DNA from: Phoronis australis
Lineage: Eukaryota > Phoronida > Phoronidae
Length of the DNA: 62,000 nucleotides
Assembly: GCA_002633005.1 (NCBI GenBank)
Contig: NMRA01000358.1
Span: forward strand, 311,213 to 373,212
Reading direction: 5' to 3'
Part shown: positions 1 through 12,600 of the stretch, one piece after another
Layout: the number at the start of each line of letters is the position of its first letter
Numbering within the stretch: the first letter of the stretch is position 1
The notes under the pieces: model-generated
Databases searched by the model: none
The model's input: the letters and a program-made list of their open reading frames with translations, nothing else
Told to the model about the DNA's origin: nothing
Translations under genes and position numbers: made by a program

Positions 1-425
1 TAGTCACTTACTCGCCTCCTCTAGTCACTTACTCGCCTCCTCTAGTCACTTACTCGCCTCCTCTAGTCACTTACTCGCCTCCTCTAGTCACTTACTCGCC
101 TCCTCTAGTCACTTACTCGCCTCCTCTAGTCACTTACTCGCCTCCTTTAGTCACTTACTCGCCTCCTATAGTCACTTACTCGCCTCCTTTAGTCACTTAC
201 TCGCCTCCTTTAGTCCCTTATTCGCCTCCTCTAGTCACTTACTCGCTCCCTTTAGTCACTTACTCACCTCCTCTTGTCTCTTATTTGCCTCCTCTAGTCA
301 CTTACTCGCCTCGTTTAGTCACTTACAATCCTCCTGTAGTACCTTAGTCACCTCCTCTGGTCACTTACTTGCCTCCTTTGGTCAATTACTTGCCTCCTTT
401 AGTCACTTACAATCTCCTTTGGTTG
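1..425. repeat. 21-bp minisatellite in a sidekick intron
   Basis: A 21-bp unit, tagtcacttactcgcctcctc, runs head to tail from the window edge. It is near perfect for the first 150 bases and decays towards 425. It lies about 80 bases before a sidekick exon, so it is intronic. The gradient of divergence suggests recent expansion at the left end. Confidence 0.95.
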
Positions 426-505
426 CTTTAACAATTTAACCACCATCAACACTTTTGTTTAGTGTCCCAGCGTGCTTAATTATGTGTACGTGTGTGTTAT
501 TTCAG

Positions 506-609
506 GTTAATCCCTAACTCTCAATATCAGTTCCGAATGTCAGCCACCAATGACAAAGGTACCAGTCCATTCAGTGCACTGTCATCTGCAATCGTCACGA
601 AACAAGCTG
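506..609 (+). CDS. SDK: SDK exon: C-terminal half of an FN3 domain
   Basis: The acceptor is ttatttcag and the donor is ctg|gtaaat. The first base is the third base of a codon and the exon ends in phase 1. The peptide contains the F/G-strand pattern of an FN3 (YQFRMSATNDKGTSPFS). The upstream half of this domain lies beyond the left edge. Confidence 0.88.
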
Positions 610-3600
610 GTAAATATGAACTGGTTGTTAATATGTCTCATGTGTTGATGTTATGGATGTATGTGTACAGTTATTGAAAGTTGGCGATGTATCGGAGCAA
701 AAAAATTTCAACTGTTTCTCTTCTGATTTTCTGCTAATTGTTTGCTGAATTTTTTTCCTTTTTGGCCGTTCTCTGGTGATCACGTCATTAGCCGTGACAT
801 AGTTTCGTAGTTTCATCAAGTTGTGGGTGGCCTCACTAGGTATTGACACTAAATTGGTGTTCTCATAGTTGATGCCACGTGTCTGTGGCATAATAACTAT
901 GGTGCTGTATTTAATTGTGTCACTTAAGAAATGTAAGTCGCCTTGCTTTATTTCATACTCTTTGGCCGTTTATTGAAATGCTTATACTCTACTTTGCTCA
1001 TCTTGGCTTACTTTTACTGGCATAATACAAGCCCATAGTTTTCCATTATGGAATCTGGTGTTGATTGTTGAACAAATACAGAGGCACAGTAGGAGTTATT
1101 CACTACCTGTTATGATAAACAAAACAAAATAAGGAATTCAGTAACATACTCTTTCTTGCTTTGTTCATTTTTGAACATGTTGACTCTCTTTATCTCAAAG
1201 TAGTTGGTGTAAAAGTTCATCGCATTTCTTGGCTTTTGACATTCACCGTTTGTTGACCTGTTTGTCTACCTATTTTGGTCTAATACATGACATCTAGATG
1301 GGTTAAATCCTAAATTTCAAACTTTTTTGAAAACTACTGTAGGTGTGCCTTCTGGTTGAGATATTCAGCACAGCATTCGTTCTTGATATTTTCAGTAATA
1401 GGAGCTGATTGTCAGCATCAATGATTTGTATATTCTTATGACTGAAACTCCTAAAACGCCATCTACTCCATGTTCTGTGTTGCTGTTTATTTACTTTTTG
1501 AATTATGAGCTATGGAAATTAATTAGTTTGAAGAGAAACTGGTAATCTTTCTAACATTTAAAATTGATGAAATGCTTTGAAGACCCAGACATACAATTGA
1601 AGCAACTTGCTATTGCAGCTCCCAGTAGTGCTCCGGTAAACTTGAAGGTCACCCCGTACACACAGACATCGGTCAACATTACTTGGCAGGTAGGGCCTTG
1701 CTGTGAATTAGAAGTCGGGTCATTATGTAAACTGAATGGATGTCCTTTATCACTACTATTAGAGTATCAAATAGCTGTTAAGTATCATTTACCCCAAGAG
1801 AGAATAAGATGGTTATCTTATGTCCAGATACACGTACATCATTCATGTTTGTTTTACAATAATGTTTATGAGCTTATTTCCAGATAAATGTACTACATAC
1901 TTTGTTTTATAATGATGTTTCTTACCGTGTAGCCTCCGGCACAAGACACGTGGAATGGTCCTTTACAGGGCTACCGTGTTGAGTATACACACCGCCAGAT
2001 TTGGTCTAGTTGGCTGACTGTCCATCAGAGATCACCTAGTCTGCACCATGTCACCATATCGAACTTGACGTTGTATCAAACCTATGAGTTCAGAGTACAG
2101 GCTTACAATAAGGCTGGCAACAGTCCCTTTTCATCACTAGTTACCCTCCACTTGATGCTAGGTACGACACTTTACTGTGTTGGGGGCTGGGTATTAATGC
2201 TTCACATCAACCTGTGATCGCCTGGCTGAACACCGTAACCTGTGCACTGACCTTTTGACTTGTATGTTGCTCACTGCAGTGAGCTGATGACAGGTAATCA
2301 ACACCAGTTGTGTTATAGACAAAGCATTCATCCCCTGCCAACCTGTGCATACTCATGTTGTCTGGCTCTAACTCTGACGCCTTTGTTTTCACCAGCCTCC
2401 TCCACGAGACTCCTGGAACGGCCCCCTCTCTTCTTATCGCATTCAATATAAGGAGGAAAACTTTACCATTTTCCAAGAAAAGTATGTGACCTTCCCGAAC
2501 ACATCTGAGTCTCTGAAAGGCCTAACAAAGGGAGTTAATTATGAGGTCAAAGTTAATGCTCAAAACTCCCAAGGTCATGGACCATCCAGCAGGACAGTGG
2601 TTGTGTTTGTTGGTGAAGCGGGTAAGCTCTGCCTTCTTGTAATTGCCGCTAACAGCTTAGCCGTCTGTAATCATAACTAAAAAGCCGAGGATTTTAATGC
2701 TTCTTGTTTATGTTGTGTAAGGTGTTTGGGAACGTACAGCCTCACTAGGAACAAGTGTTCCAGTTTCAGGGTTTGACCACTGGCATTATATGCTTGTTTC
2801 CACATGAGTTTGGGCATTAACATAATTGATGCTGTGTTTGGACATAAACTTTATCGTGGCACAAACTGATAGAGGGCAAGATGGTGTGTTGTTTTGTGAC
2901 AATCGTAAACCAAATGCACCCTGTCGCAGTGGACTGCCCTGATTGGTGCTCTGCAGAACTTGATTTTTGTGTGCCCATGTCCTGTATATATTGCGTGGGT
3001 GCATATTGGTATCTTCCCAGTCTGACCATGCGGTGTCCGGTGATGTGTCTCCAAACTCTTCTCATGGATTTTAGTGGAATATTACAAACTTGGTCTTGTC
3101 ATGGATGGGATGACCCGTGCAAATTTTTAGACGGATTCGACTTCTGCTGTAACTCCTCTGGACAATTTCATATTTTGCGTTTGCCTCTATAGCTACTTAG
3201 ACGGATTCGACTTGTGTTGTGTCCCCCTGTCCCCTCAGAACAATTTCATATTTTGCATTTGCCTCTGTAGCTACGCAGCTCCTTTGCAGATTTTTGGGGA
3301 GTTTTACATATTTGTTTTTGGTACAGAAGCAACGAGACCTTCTCATGTCTGGTGAGTTCAATGTATTCTGTGTCGCACAGACAAATTTAAAGTGCGTGTC
3401 CACATATACATTATGTGGGTGCATAGTCATTGTCGTCATCTCTGTTTGAGCTTCCATCGTCTGCTGCTGTGTCCTAAAATTCCTGAAGGATGACATCAGA
3501 AGTAAATTATTATTCTGTCTATCTCATTTACTTAAACCCAAGATAAACATGACTAAAATTAGAGAGTCAAGGTTAACGTAATGCTTTCGAACACCATAGC

Positions 3601-6600
3601 CACTAGGCGCCAGTTTGAGGCTGGGCGCTTACGGAATTGTTTCCTTTTTAGGATTTCCCTATTCAGACGGTTCGTTGTCAGTTTGTGCCAAGTTGAGGTG
3701 TTTTATATTGCATGAAAACATTTATTGCAGCATCAAGACAATAGACAGTGTGAACATTATTCCTTGAATAATAGTTCCTAGCGATTTTCCTTTCAAGCAC
3801 AAGAGTAGTTATTTTGTTTTGAGCTCACAAGGCTGTTATTTTATGTATATAATTACACCAGGCTTATTAGTTGAATGTCCAGTTTCTAGCATTTAGCTGT
3901 AATTAATAACTCCTCTTAAGTACTGTCATGTTCGAATGGCTGAGTGGAAGTGATTTTCTTGCTGCCGTTTTAGCGGAGTCTGCTGGGCTAACCACTCAAG
4001 TTAAGTAGCATGCGTAAGGCAACCATTTTGTGTCTGTCATTCATGTTTTTGAAAAGTATCAGACAGCGTATTTAACCTTCATATAACTGGAAGTTAATTG
4101 ATAAACATAAACTTGTACAATCGTGTGTTGTCTTCTGACACTTGTGTATCATGTGTTCACCTCCACATCTTTTCTCAGTCCCTACAGCTGCACCAATGAA
4201 TGTCAAGTTAGAGGGAATCAACTCTACCAAAGTACAGCTATCATGGGAACCACCGCCACCTAGTGGCCAGAATGGCAAAATACTGGGCTATAAAGTAAGC
4301 ACCGCTTGCTTAGAAGCAGCTTATTATTGAGTGAAGGAATACAGTTCAACCTAAATACACTTTATACTTGTATCTTTCTCTTGAACAGCTGGTATGAAAT
4401 ATAGAATTGATTTGGATGGCTAGCAAAAGTTTGAATCCATTGTTTCTACAACTTATAAAACTATGTACTTAGATACATTTACATAGTAATGATTTTTTAA
4501 CAACTTCATTTTTGATGATAAAATTGCATTTTGCCCTGTTTAGCCGGCTAAAAACAAATTTGCTCTCTTGACCTTCGTACCATGAAGCACACTTATAGGT
4601 TGAGCAAGTCTGGACCTACTTACCACAAAGCACACTATAGGTCTACCAAGCCTTGACCTACTTGTCACAAAGTGCTCGGAATCACTCTTCCTCTCTCACT
4701 GACCACTACTGGGTGACGTGTTATGGTGTATTTACTGCGAATCACATTGAACCACGCTTTCTTCCAGATTTACTACTGGGTGACATCGTACGGTCGTGAG
4801 AATGCCGTTCTGGAGATGGCCGAAGCAACTGACCGTACATACTCTCTGTCTGGTCTGCACATCTACACTCCGTATACTGCTGTGATACTGGCCTTCAACT
4901 TAGCTGGTGACGGGCCTAACTGTACTCAAGTATCAGCCAGGACCCGTGAAGGAGGTACCACCTGTACTATCCTCTGCTTCACTGCACCCTTGTTTGGATT
5001 ATTGTACAGTCCTGCCCTCTCTAGTTTACTTCTTGATCCGTAGTATATATCTTCATTGTGCTCATTCTCCTGTCACTATCCGCGGCGCTTTAATTTATGT
5101 AATGCTCATATTTATGCCTTAAGATAGGTAATGATCATGTCAGCGCCTTTGTACTGCTCATGAACAATTTCAGGGATTTGTGTTTTCATACCACCATACC
5201 AGATAGAAATAAATCTGTCCTCAAGCTGGCTAGTGGTTCTTGTTGTAAGTAATATCGCCCCCTTTACCTTCTCTTACCCTCTGTCTGTCTTGTCTTGCAG
5301 CCCCTGGTCCACCTGGCCAGCTGAGTTTCCGAGATGTTACAATGACGTCACTGAGAGTTAGGTGGACTAAACCTGCACAGGCTAATGGCAACATCACAAA
5401 GTATTATGTGCTTTATTACCAGCAACAGGAAGTGGATGGTAAGTTGAGTGTCTGCTGTGTGTGTTGCTAGATAAGTGACAAGGATTGCTTAAATTTCATA
5501 GTTAACACAGGCACCTGGTTATCTTGGAGGAACATTGTTCCAAGTCAATTACTGCTCCAATGGCCAGTAATTATTATTTATTATGCACAGAAGAGGAGTA
5601 TGTGACATGGTTAGCCTAGCAAAAAGTCCATATTTTGATTTTGCATTCACTTCTTTGAGCAAACAATATCCTACTCATTGTTAAACACAATCCATGTCAG
5701 TCACATGTAGTTCCTCGCGTCAGTGGATGTGGGTGCTGAAACAAGATGCAGGCCCTCTGTCAGGCCATTTACCTGTCAGTTCCTATTGTTGCAATAATAG
5801 TAAATACACTCCAAGGGAACGGCAATGAATACAATAAAATGCCTCCATCAAAATCAGTGCTTTCTCTGTTCATGATGTCAAAGCACTTACACCGGCAACA
5901 TGATTAGAAGTTTGCTGACAGATTTTGAATGTAATGTTAATAGTAGCGTTGTGTTCGGTATATGTACTTTGTTCATTGCTTGTCTACTTTGCAGGTGAAA
6001 CCAAGAATGTTGAGGTGGAGGTGACTGGAAGCAAGCTGTATTATGTTGCCACTGACCTGAAAGAGTATGTGAAATATGGCTTCAAGGTGTCGGCCAGTAC
6101 AGTTGTGGACAGAGGTCCCTATACAGAGGGGAACATTACCACTGGGCCTCAGGAAGGTAAGCTATTGTTAATGAATGGAGCAGCAGCTCAGGGAGTTTGG
6201 TGCCTCGGCTTATTGTCACAGTGATCTGTAAAATGAGATGCACAGATCTCAGTGTGAGCAACATGATTGTTTACTGTTAGTAGGCAGAGACTGTGGTTCC
6301 TTCTTTTTAACCTTTCATTGTATCTATTAAGCAGTTCCCATGCTGATTCTTCAGGCTGCTGCAAATGGAGAGCTATGCGCCTCGAATGCAAATGAGCATA
6401 ACCCATAGCTCAAGTCAGAGTCAAATGTGAGGATTTTGCCTGGCAGGTCTTATTTTTTGGATTTCTTATACACGAGTAAATCCTTACAGCATATGGGCGA
6501 GGTGAGCTATGTACTATATCAATTTATTATTGTCACAGTATCTCTTAACAGTAACATGTTTCTATCTCTCTCTCTCCCTTTCTGTCTCTCTCTCTTGCTC

Positions 6601-9600
6601 ATTGTATCCTGGTGCAGTACATTTATACTCGTTGTCTGTTTACTATGAATGTAGTGTAGAGGTCAGTGAGTATTTTTCCTGGCTGAGTGAAGATAACCAG
6701 TTTCATCGTTCATCCCAGTGGAAAGGTGCTTGTGACTTCTAAGAAGGGGAATTTTTTTTTTGGTGTGGAAAATTCTACCTTCTGATCACCATCAATAGCA
6801 CCCCTCATTATGTTGCAAGCCCTCATGTTCTCTGCCTCAAGGAGCCAAAACTTAACATTTTGTGCTCTTTCAAATTGTCACTAGTTTGGGTTACAAGTGA
6901 TTCAAACCTCAAGGAGAATTTTCGATCACTTGAATGGGATTTGTGTTCCACGTGAGGGAATTTCGCATGATTTTTCAAAAATTTTTAAAGGGGAATGGGG
7001 CTGATATTCGGCCACAAAACTAAGTTATTGAGGGCACAGGTAACTTGCATCGAGCATTGAGCCGAGTTGTAGGTCACTTGGGGTCTTCAGCTGAGCTTGT
7101 AACTTTCTGTTTGCGATGACCCATAGCCTAATTATGCTTTCTACAGGTTCTCCTGAGCCGCCCATCAACCCAAGCTTCATCCCTGGTGACAACTCTATCA
7201 CCCTACAGTGGAAGGTAGGCAGTCCTGGAGCCTCTCCCATCAAGGGTTACGTGATTCAAGCTAAGGCTCAAGGTAAGTACTGCTTGTACTGTTACTGTGT
7301 CAGTCAGATTACACGAACACAATAGGTGATCAGCAGACAACCAGTAGTGTCACTGTTGACAACATACTTTTTATGCAATTCTTATTTTTTCACAATGATA
7401 CTGATAGGAAACATCATTGTGAGAGTACAAACCTGACCTCTGCATGACCCAATTCTGATGGTCAAGACAGACAGAATTAACGGAAACAAAGTGTTATTTC
7501 TTTCATTCACGGAAAATTTTGATAATGTTCATGAAATTTGGCAATGAGTAAAGGACGATTGAATAATTATGTACACATGGGTTGGATTGATGCTGTGCTA
7601 TGTGGTGGCACCACCTGGTGGCTAGGAATTAGTTTTGTGTTGCCCCTCTATCTGTTAAAGGTCTTTCAGTGTATGTTTGTACTGGGGGATGGCAGAGTGA
7701 CCCCTGTTAAACATCTTTTGTGCCCGTTTGTATTGGGTACGGCAGAGCCACTACCAGTGCGCCCCCTTGAGGCACATTTACTTTGAAATTCCTAGTGTGA
7801 CTGCTGCTTGAGGAATGTGAAATACTGATCACGTCTGCTTTTAGCTCATTTGTTTGTGTTGCACACAGGAGGTGATGCCAACATTGGGCTGTTATTGTGT
7901 AACATTGTGAAAGATCTCTGCAGTCACGGTACATGTTTTCTCTCTTTCTGTTATATGTGGTCAGAGACTAGTCCTGTGCAGCTACCTATTCAGCGAAGAG
8001 GCTGATAGTTAAGTCACTGTACTCTCTAGCAAAAGGTCAGAAAAATGTCAAGTCCATAATGGGTCATTGGTGTTATATAATGATTCCACACCAGGCTTGC
8101 TTTGGAGATTAAAATTTGATGTGCTCATGGTAATACTAAATACGCTTATAAAGCTTGCCTGTATTGTTACAGACTCTAGCACTTGGACAACAATAACACA
8201 GACTAGTACTGCAGAACCAAGTGTAGTCATCAGCTACCTTAACCTCCGACCTAACACCTACTATACATTTAGAGTGATAGCATTCAACAGCCAAGGTATC
8301 AGCTATCCCAGTGTTGCTAAGGAACAGATAAGGACTCCCGGTAAGTCTCTGCTCAAAATGATTGTTCATCAGGCTTTCAGCAAAAAGAAATCGCAAAATT
8401 TTCTGTGATTTGTGTCCTCATAGATGACCTTAAGAATGTTGAAAAAATCAGAGAAATGTGCATCTTTAAAATCACTCAATTTTAATGGGTATTTTTGAGA
8501 GTATTTCCTTCCTATAGTTCCCTACAGTGTGACTTGCATTTGCCCATTATTTTATGTCTGTCTGTCTCTGTATTGGAGCACTCTTGTTGTTTACGTAGAT
8601 GGCAAGCAGTTCAAGAACTTGGAGTTTATTTTTGAAACTGGTATTAAGGCATTTAATTCTAGTTTAGTACTGTTGTTCACTCACATTTATTTATTAGACT
8701 GAATTCGTAGTTTTGTTGTCATTACGTTGTCTGTCTCTTGTATAATTTGTTGGTTATCACAGTTTAAATTTTATTGTGTGCTGGTCTGATTTTCTCTGTC
8801 TACATCAAACATCACTATGTCAAGGATATACTGCTGTAGATGTCTGTGTTGGGCCTCAAGCTGAGTGTGGCCACCTAAAATGAAACGGGGTGGGCATTTA
8901 TCCTAACAGTCAAATGCTTTCACCATCTTTGCACATAAGTAGCATAATGTTAAAATGGTCATAAGCCAAAAGAGCCACGCCATGTCTAATTCAACAAAAT
9001 TTGACACCTGAATATGGCAAGGTGCTGTTGATACTAAATATTCGTTATCCAAATGTAGGTTATGACTACATTTTTTGGATTGAAAATTGTCTTGAGACAA
9101 GTGTCCACAAAGCCATTAAAACTTTTAAGGAAGTCTTGGTTGTTTAAACTAGGGCTGATTGCTAAGCCGATGATGTGCCTACAGAAGTGTTAAAAAATTT
9201 CATGGGTGAGCATGAAACCAATTGTGGGCATTATCGCAGACAAGTACAGTTGTTGATCTCAGCTGAATATACACATCTGCATATACGAGCTTAAAGTGAA
9301 AGAAGTTCACCTTCTTAACATTTCACTAGGTCTATTTTATTCAATTTTGTTTTGTTCAATTGTTATCTAATAAGAGTTTTCAGATATAAAACATCTGTGA
9401 GTGTCAGTGCGTATGACTTATAGAAGTTTGGCCTCGTCGGCAACTCAAGGTGTGACAGCACCCCCTAATTTTCGGACAAATGGCACTGATGCTGTGCCTT
9501 GTAATGGCAATTATGCTTGACTGATGTTCGTTGAAGTTGGCAGATGTTTTCATTTAAATGCCAATTTTTGGATGACGGCTATTCTAATTGTTTGCTCTAT

Positions 9601-12600
9601 TTCAGACTACTCCACACAGGCTGAGTTCTACCATCAATGGTGGTTCCTTGTCATTGTGGCTCTAGCGGGCACCATTCTCATCATCTCTACCATTGCTCTT
9701 CTCTGTTTTGTGAGCAGGAAGGCATCCAAAGGTTAGTGATTACTACAGACACAGTTTACGGACAAAATGAAGATGTCAACTGACCCAGGAGCCGATGTGA
9801 CCGGTGTTTGGCGGTCCGTTAACCGTGTTTCCTCGTGAATATGAGTCCGTGTTTCGTGTATTTGGGTGTGTGGATCGTGTTTTGTTAGTCCGTTCCCGTG
9901 TTTGTGAGTCGGTGGACGGTGTTTGCAGGTCCGTGAGTCGTGTTCATGTGTCCGTGCCCGTGTTTATGAGTCCGTTGACCGTGTAGTATAGGTACTTTGG
10001 TAATGGCAGTGTGCAAAACAAGTGGTGAATTACCGTACTAACATCACAGCTGTTGGCTGTGCAACAGACCAACAGGTGTTGCACGTGTCCGGCCAAGTCA
10101 CTCTGTAACATCGTTGTTCGAGATAAAGTGTTGTGCAGAGTAGGCAATTTTGAGTTTTCCTGACTACTTTAATATGTGGTGAGCTATGTCATGTACACCT
10201 TTAACCCATATTCACTTCATGGTTTTTCTGTTGCCTTCAAAGACTTGCTTTATGCTGACTGGGCATTATGTTTCTCTTCTGTGTGTGTTGATGCTGACTG
10301 GCCAGTAGATGTTTACTCCTGTATGTATTGATGCTGACTGGCCAGTGTATATCACTTCTGTCTGTATTGATGCTGACTGGCTGGTAGATATCACACCAGT
10401 CCTGTATGTAATGTCTGCTTCATCGTATTGTCTTACAGAGGCACTGCGCTTAAAGTCGAATGAAGAAGTGGGCAATGCAGTGGATGAGGGCGGTTTCAAC
10501 ACATTTGAGTTAAGACGGTCACAAAGGGCTCAAAGTTCACGTGGCGCATCGTCATCTCGCCACAATGGTACCATACCTGTCAGGTAATAATACTGTGAGT
10601 CACTTTCTGGTGGCAAACTTTCCGTACTACTCCATAAATAATGAGGGTGATATGCTGCCTACACTATAGTTAATGACTTAAATTATTTGTAATATATCCA
10701 GTACGTTGTTTTCTTTCTTTGTTTTTCCCCATATTGACTTAGTCAGGGCGTGAAACAGTTGACCTACGCTATCCTGTTAACCAGTACATTTGTTGAGCAT
10801 GAATATACCTTGTACCTGTATCTCCTTCCTCATGCTCTCCAATTATTTTCTAACACACTTCTTTTGTGTTATGAAGCTTTTATGCACCCACCACAATGTG
10901 GGTGCATTATGCCGTCGCCTGCAGCTGTACCTTTGAAACCCTTTGGTGGATTTTTGGGGAGTTTTACTGACAAGGTTTCTAATTGTGAGTGAGACGGCAT
11001 GCTCAAATTTGTGGACAGATTCTGCTAACGTTGAGCCTTCCTAGTGAGAGTTTATGTTTGCCTTGACGAATTTTCATGAAACTGGCAAGTAAACTATTAA
11101 AGAGACGACACCGCTTTCTGGTTTTTTGATGGATCTGAAGTATTATGTGCAATCCAATATTCTTTTACTGTACAGCTTTGAGTCAGTTTTTTGGGATCCA
11201 CTTCTATCGGCCAAACCACTCTTAGGATGATGGTGAAAATTGGTATATGTGTTCCTATTCAGAAGAAGATTGCTGACAATTTCTGGACTACTTCGGCACT
11301 GTCCAAGAATTTTTGCTTCTGCAGATATATTTCATGAAACTCGCAAAACAACATTGTTAAATTTGGTAGCTTTATTTCTATAAAAGTGGCACTAGATGGC
11401 GATGGCATTTGGAGGGATCAGACTTCCAGTGTGCCCCTTAGTTTCAAATTTTTACCATTTTCTCTGTATTGTTAGAGTTATGTGATGGGTTTTTATGAAA
11501 TTTTGTTGATAAGTTTTTAGTGATGCGACTTCCTATTTTTGTATAGTGGCCATTTTCATCATTTCCGAGTCTATTTTAGGTGTCTGTTCCTCTATCCAAC
11601 TACTCAGTCTGAGGATCCCAAGCTTATCTCCTTCTCTCACTGGAGTTTGGCAACGGGTTTGACCTGCAAGTTGTGAATGAACAGTGATAGATTTAGTGTG
11701 TGGCAGGTATTTGTTATTCATAATGTTTGCATCATTATGTTGTAGGCACCCTACCAGGCCTAGCTCTCTTACTTACTCCGAGGATGAGAAACCTCCCAAG
11801 TACCCTAGCAGTAGTAGTGCTGATGACGATGAGAAGCCTTCTGACCTAGACTCACCCTCTGAGTCTGAGGTAAGCGTCTTATACAACCGAAATACCTGAC
11901 TTATATTGTAAACTCACCTTATGAGTCAAGCCAACCTTTTCTGCTCGCATATTTGATTCTCAACTCTCACTATGCAGTTTTCTCCTACAATCAGACAGAC
12001 AATTGTTGAAAAGTGTGTGTTGACTCATTACTAAAACCTGGGGTATGAGTGCTGGGTTTTACTTGTGAACAGCATTCTTGGCTTAGCACTGTCTAGTGAG
12101 ACTTAGTTAGTGTTTGACTTAATTGTTATCTGAGCACTGCCTAGTTTGACCTATTTAGTGTTAATTGTTATCTGAGCACTGCTTAATCTGACTTAATGTT
12201 AAAGGTGCACTTCCTTGTCTGGACTGGTTAGTGTTAATGGTTATCTAAGCTCTGTCTGCTCTGGCCTGTTAACAGTAAACTGTGCACTGCGTAGTCGGAC
12301 TTAGTCAGTGTTAACGGTGAACTACGTACTGTCCAGTATGAAGACTGCAGTGTCAGCGTACACTGTTATTTACGTAATTTATGCTGTTATAGGTGAGCGA
12401 GACTGAACCTGAAAGTGAAGATGAGACAAAGAACACAACCACATCTTTTACAAATCACTATGTTAATGCTCCTGTGAGTCAGACGTGGAAGTCACAGAAC
12501 TCTGCTAATGCCTACGCTTACACAGACTCTGAACAGGAGAGTCAATATGCAGTTAGTTTGAATGGACACGTTATTATGAACAACACAGCTGGCTCACGTG

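Noticed and set aside
1-425. Regular 21-bp repeats considered as a CRISPR-like array
   Set aside because: The units are contiguous with no unique spacers, in an animal intron. It is a minisatellite.
2162-2395. A hidden small exon between the two alternative sidekick exons
   Set aside because: The only AG...GT pair of suitable length (14 bases after ctcactgcag) contains an in-frame TGA, and no FN3 A-C strand sequence is present.
7538-7786. 82-codon open frame in a sidekick intron
   Set aside because: No domain. It lies wholly within an intron between two well-supported exons.
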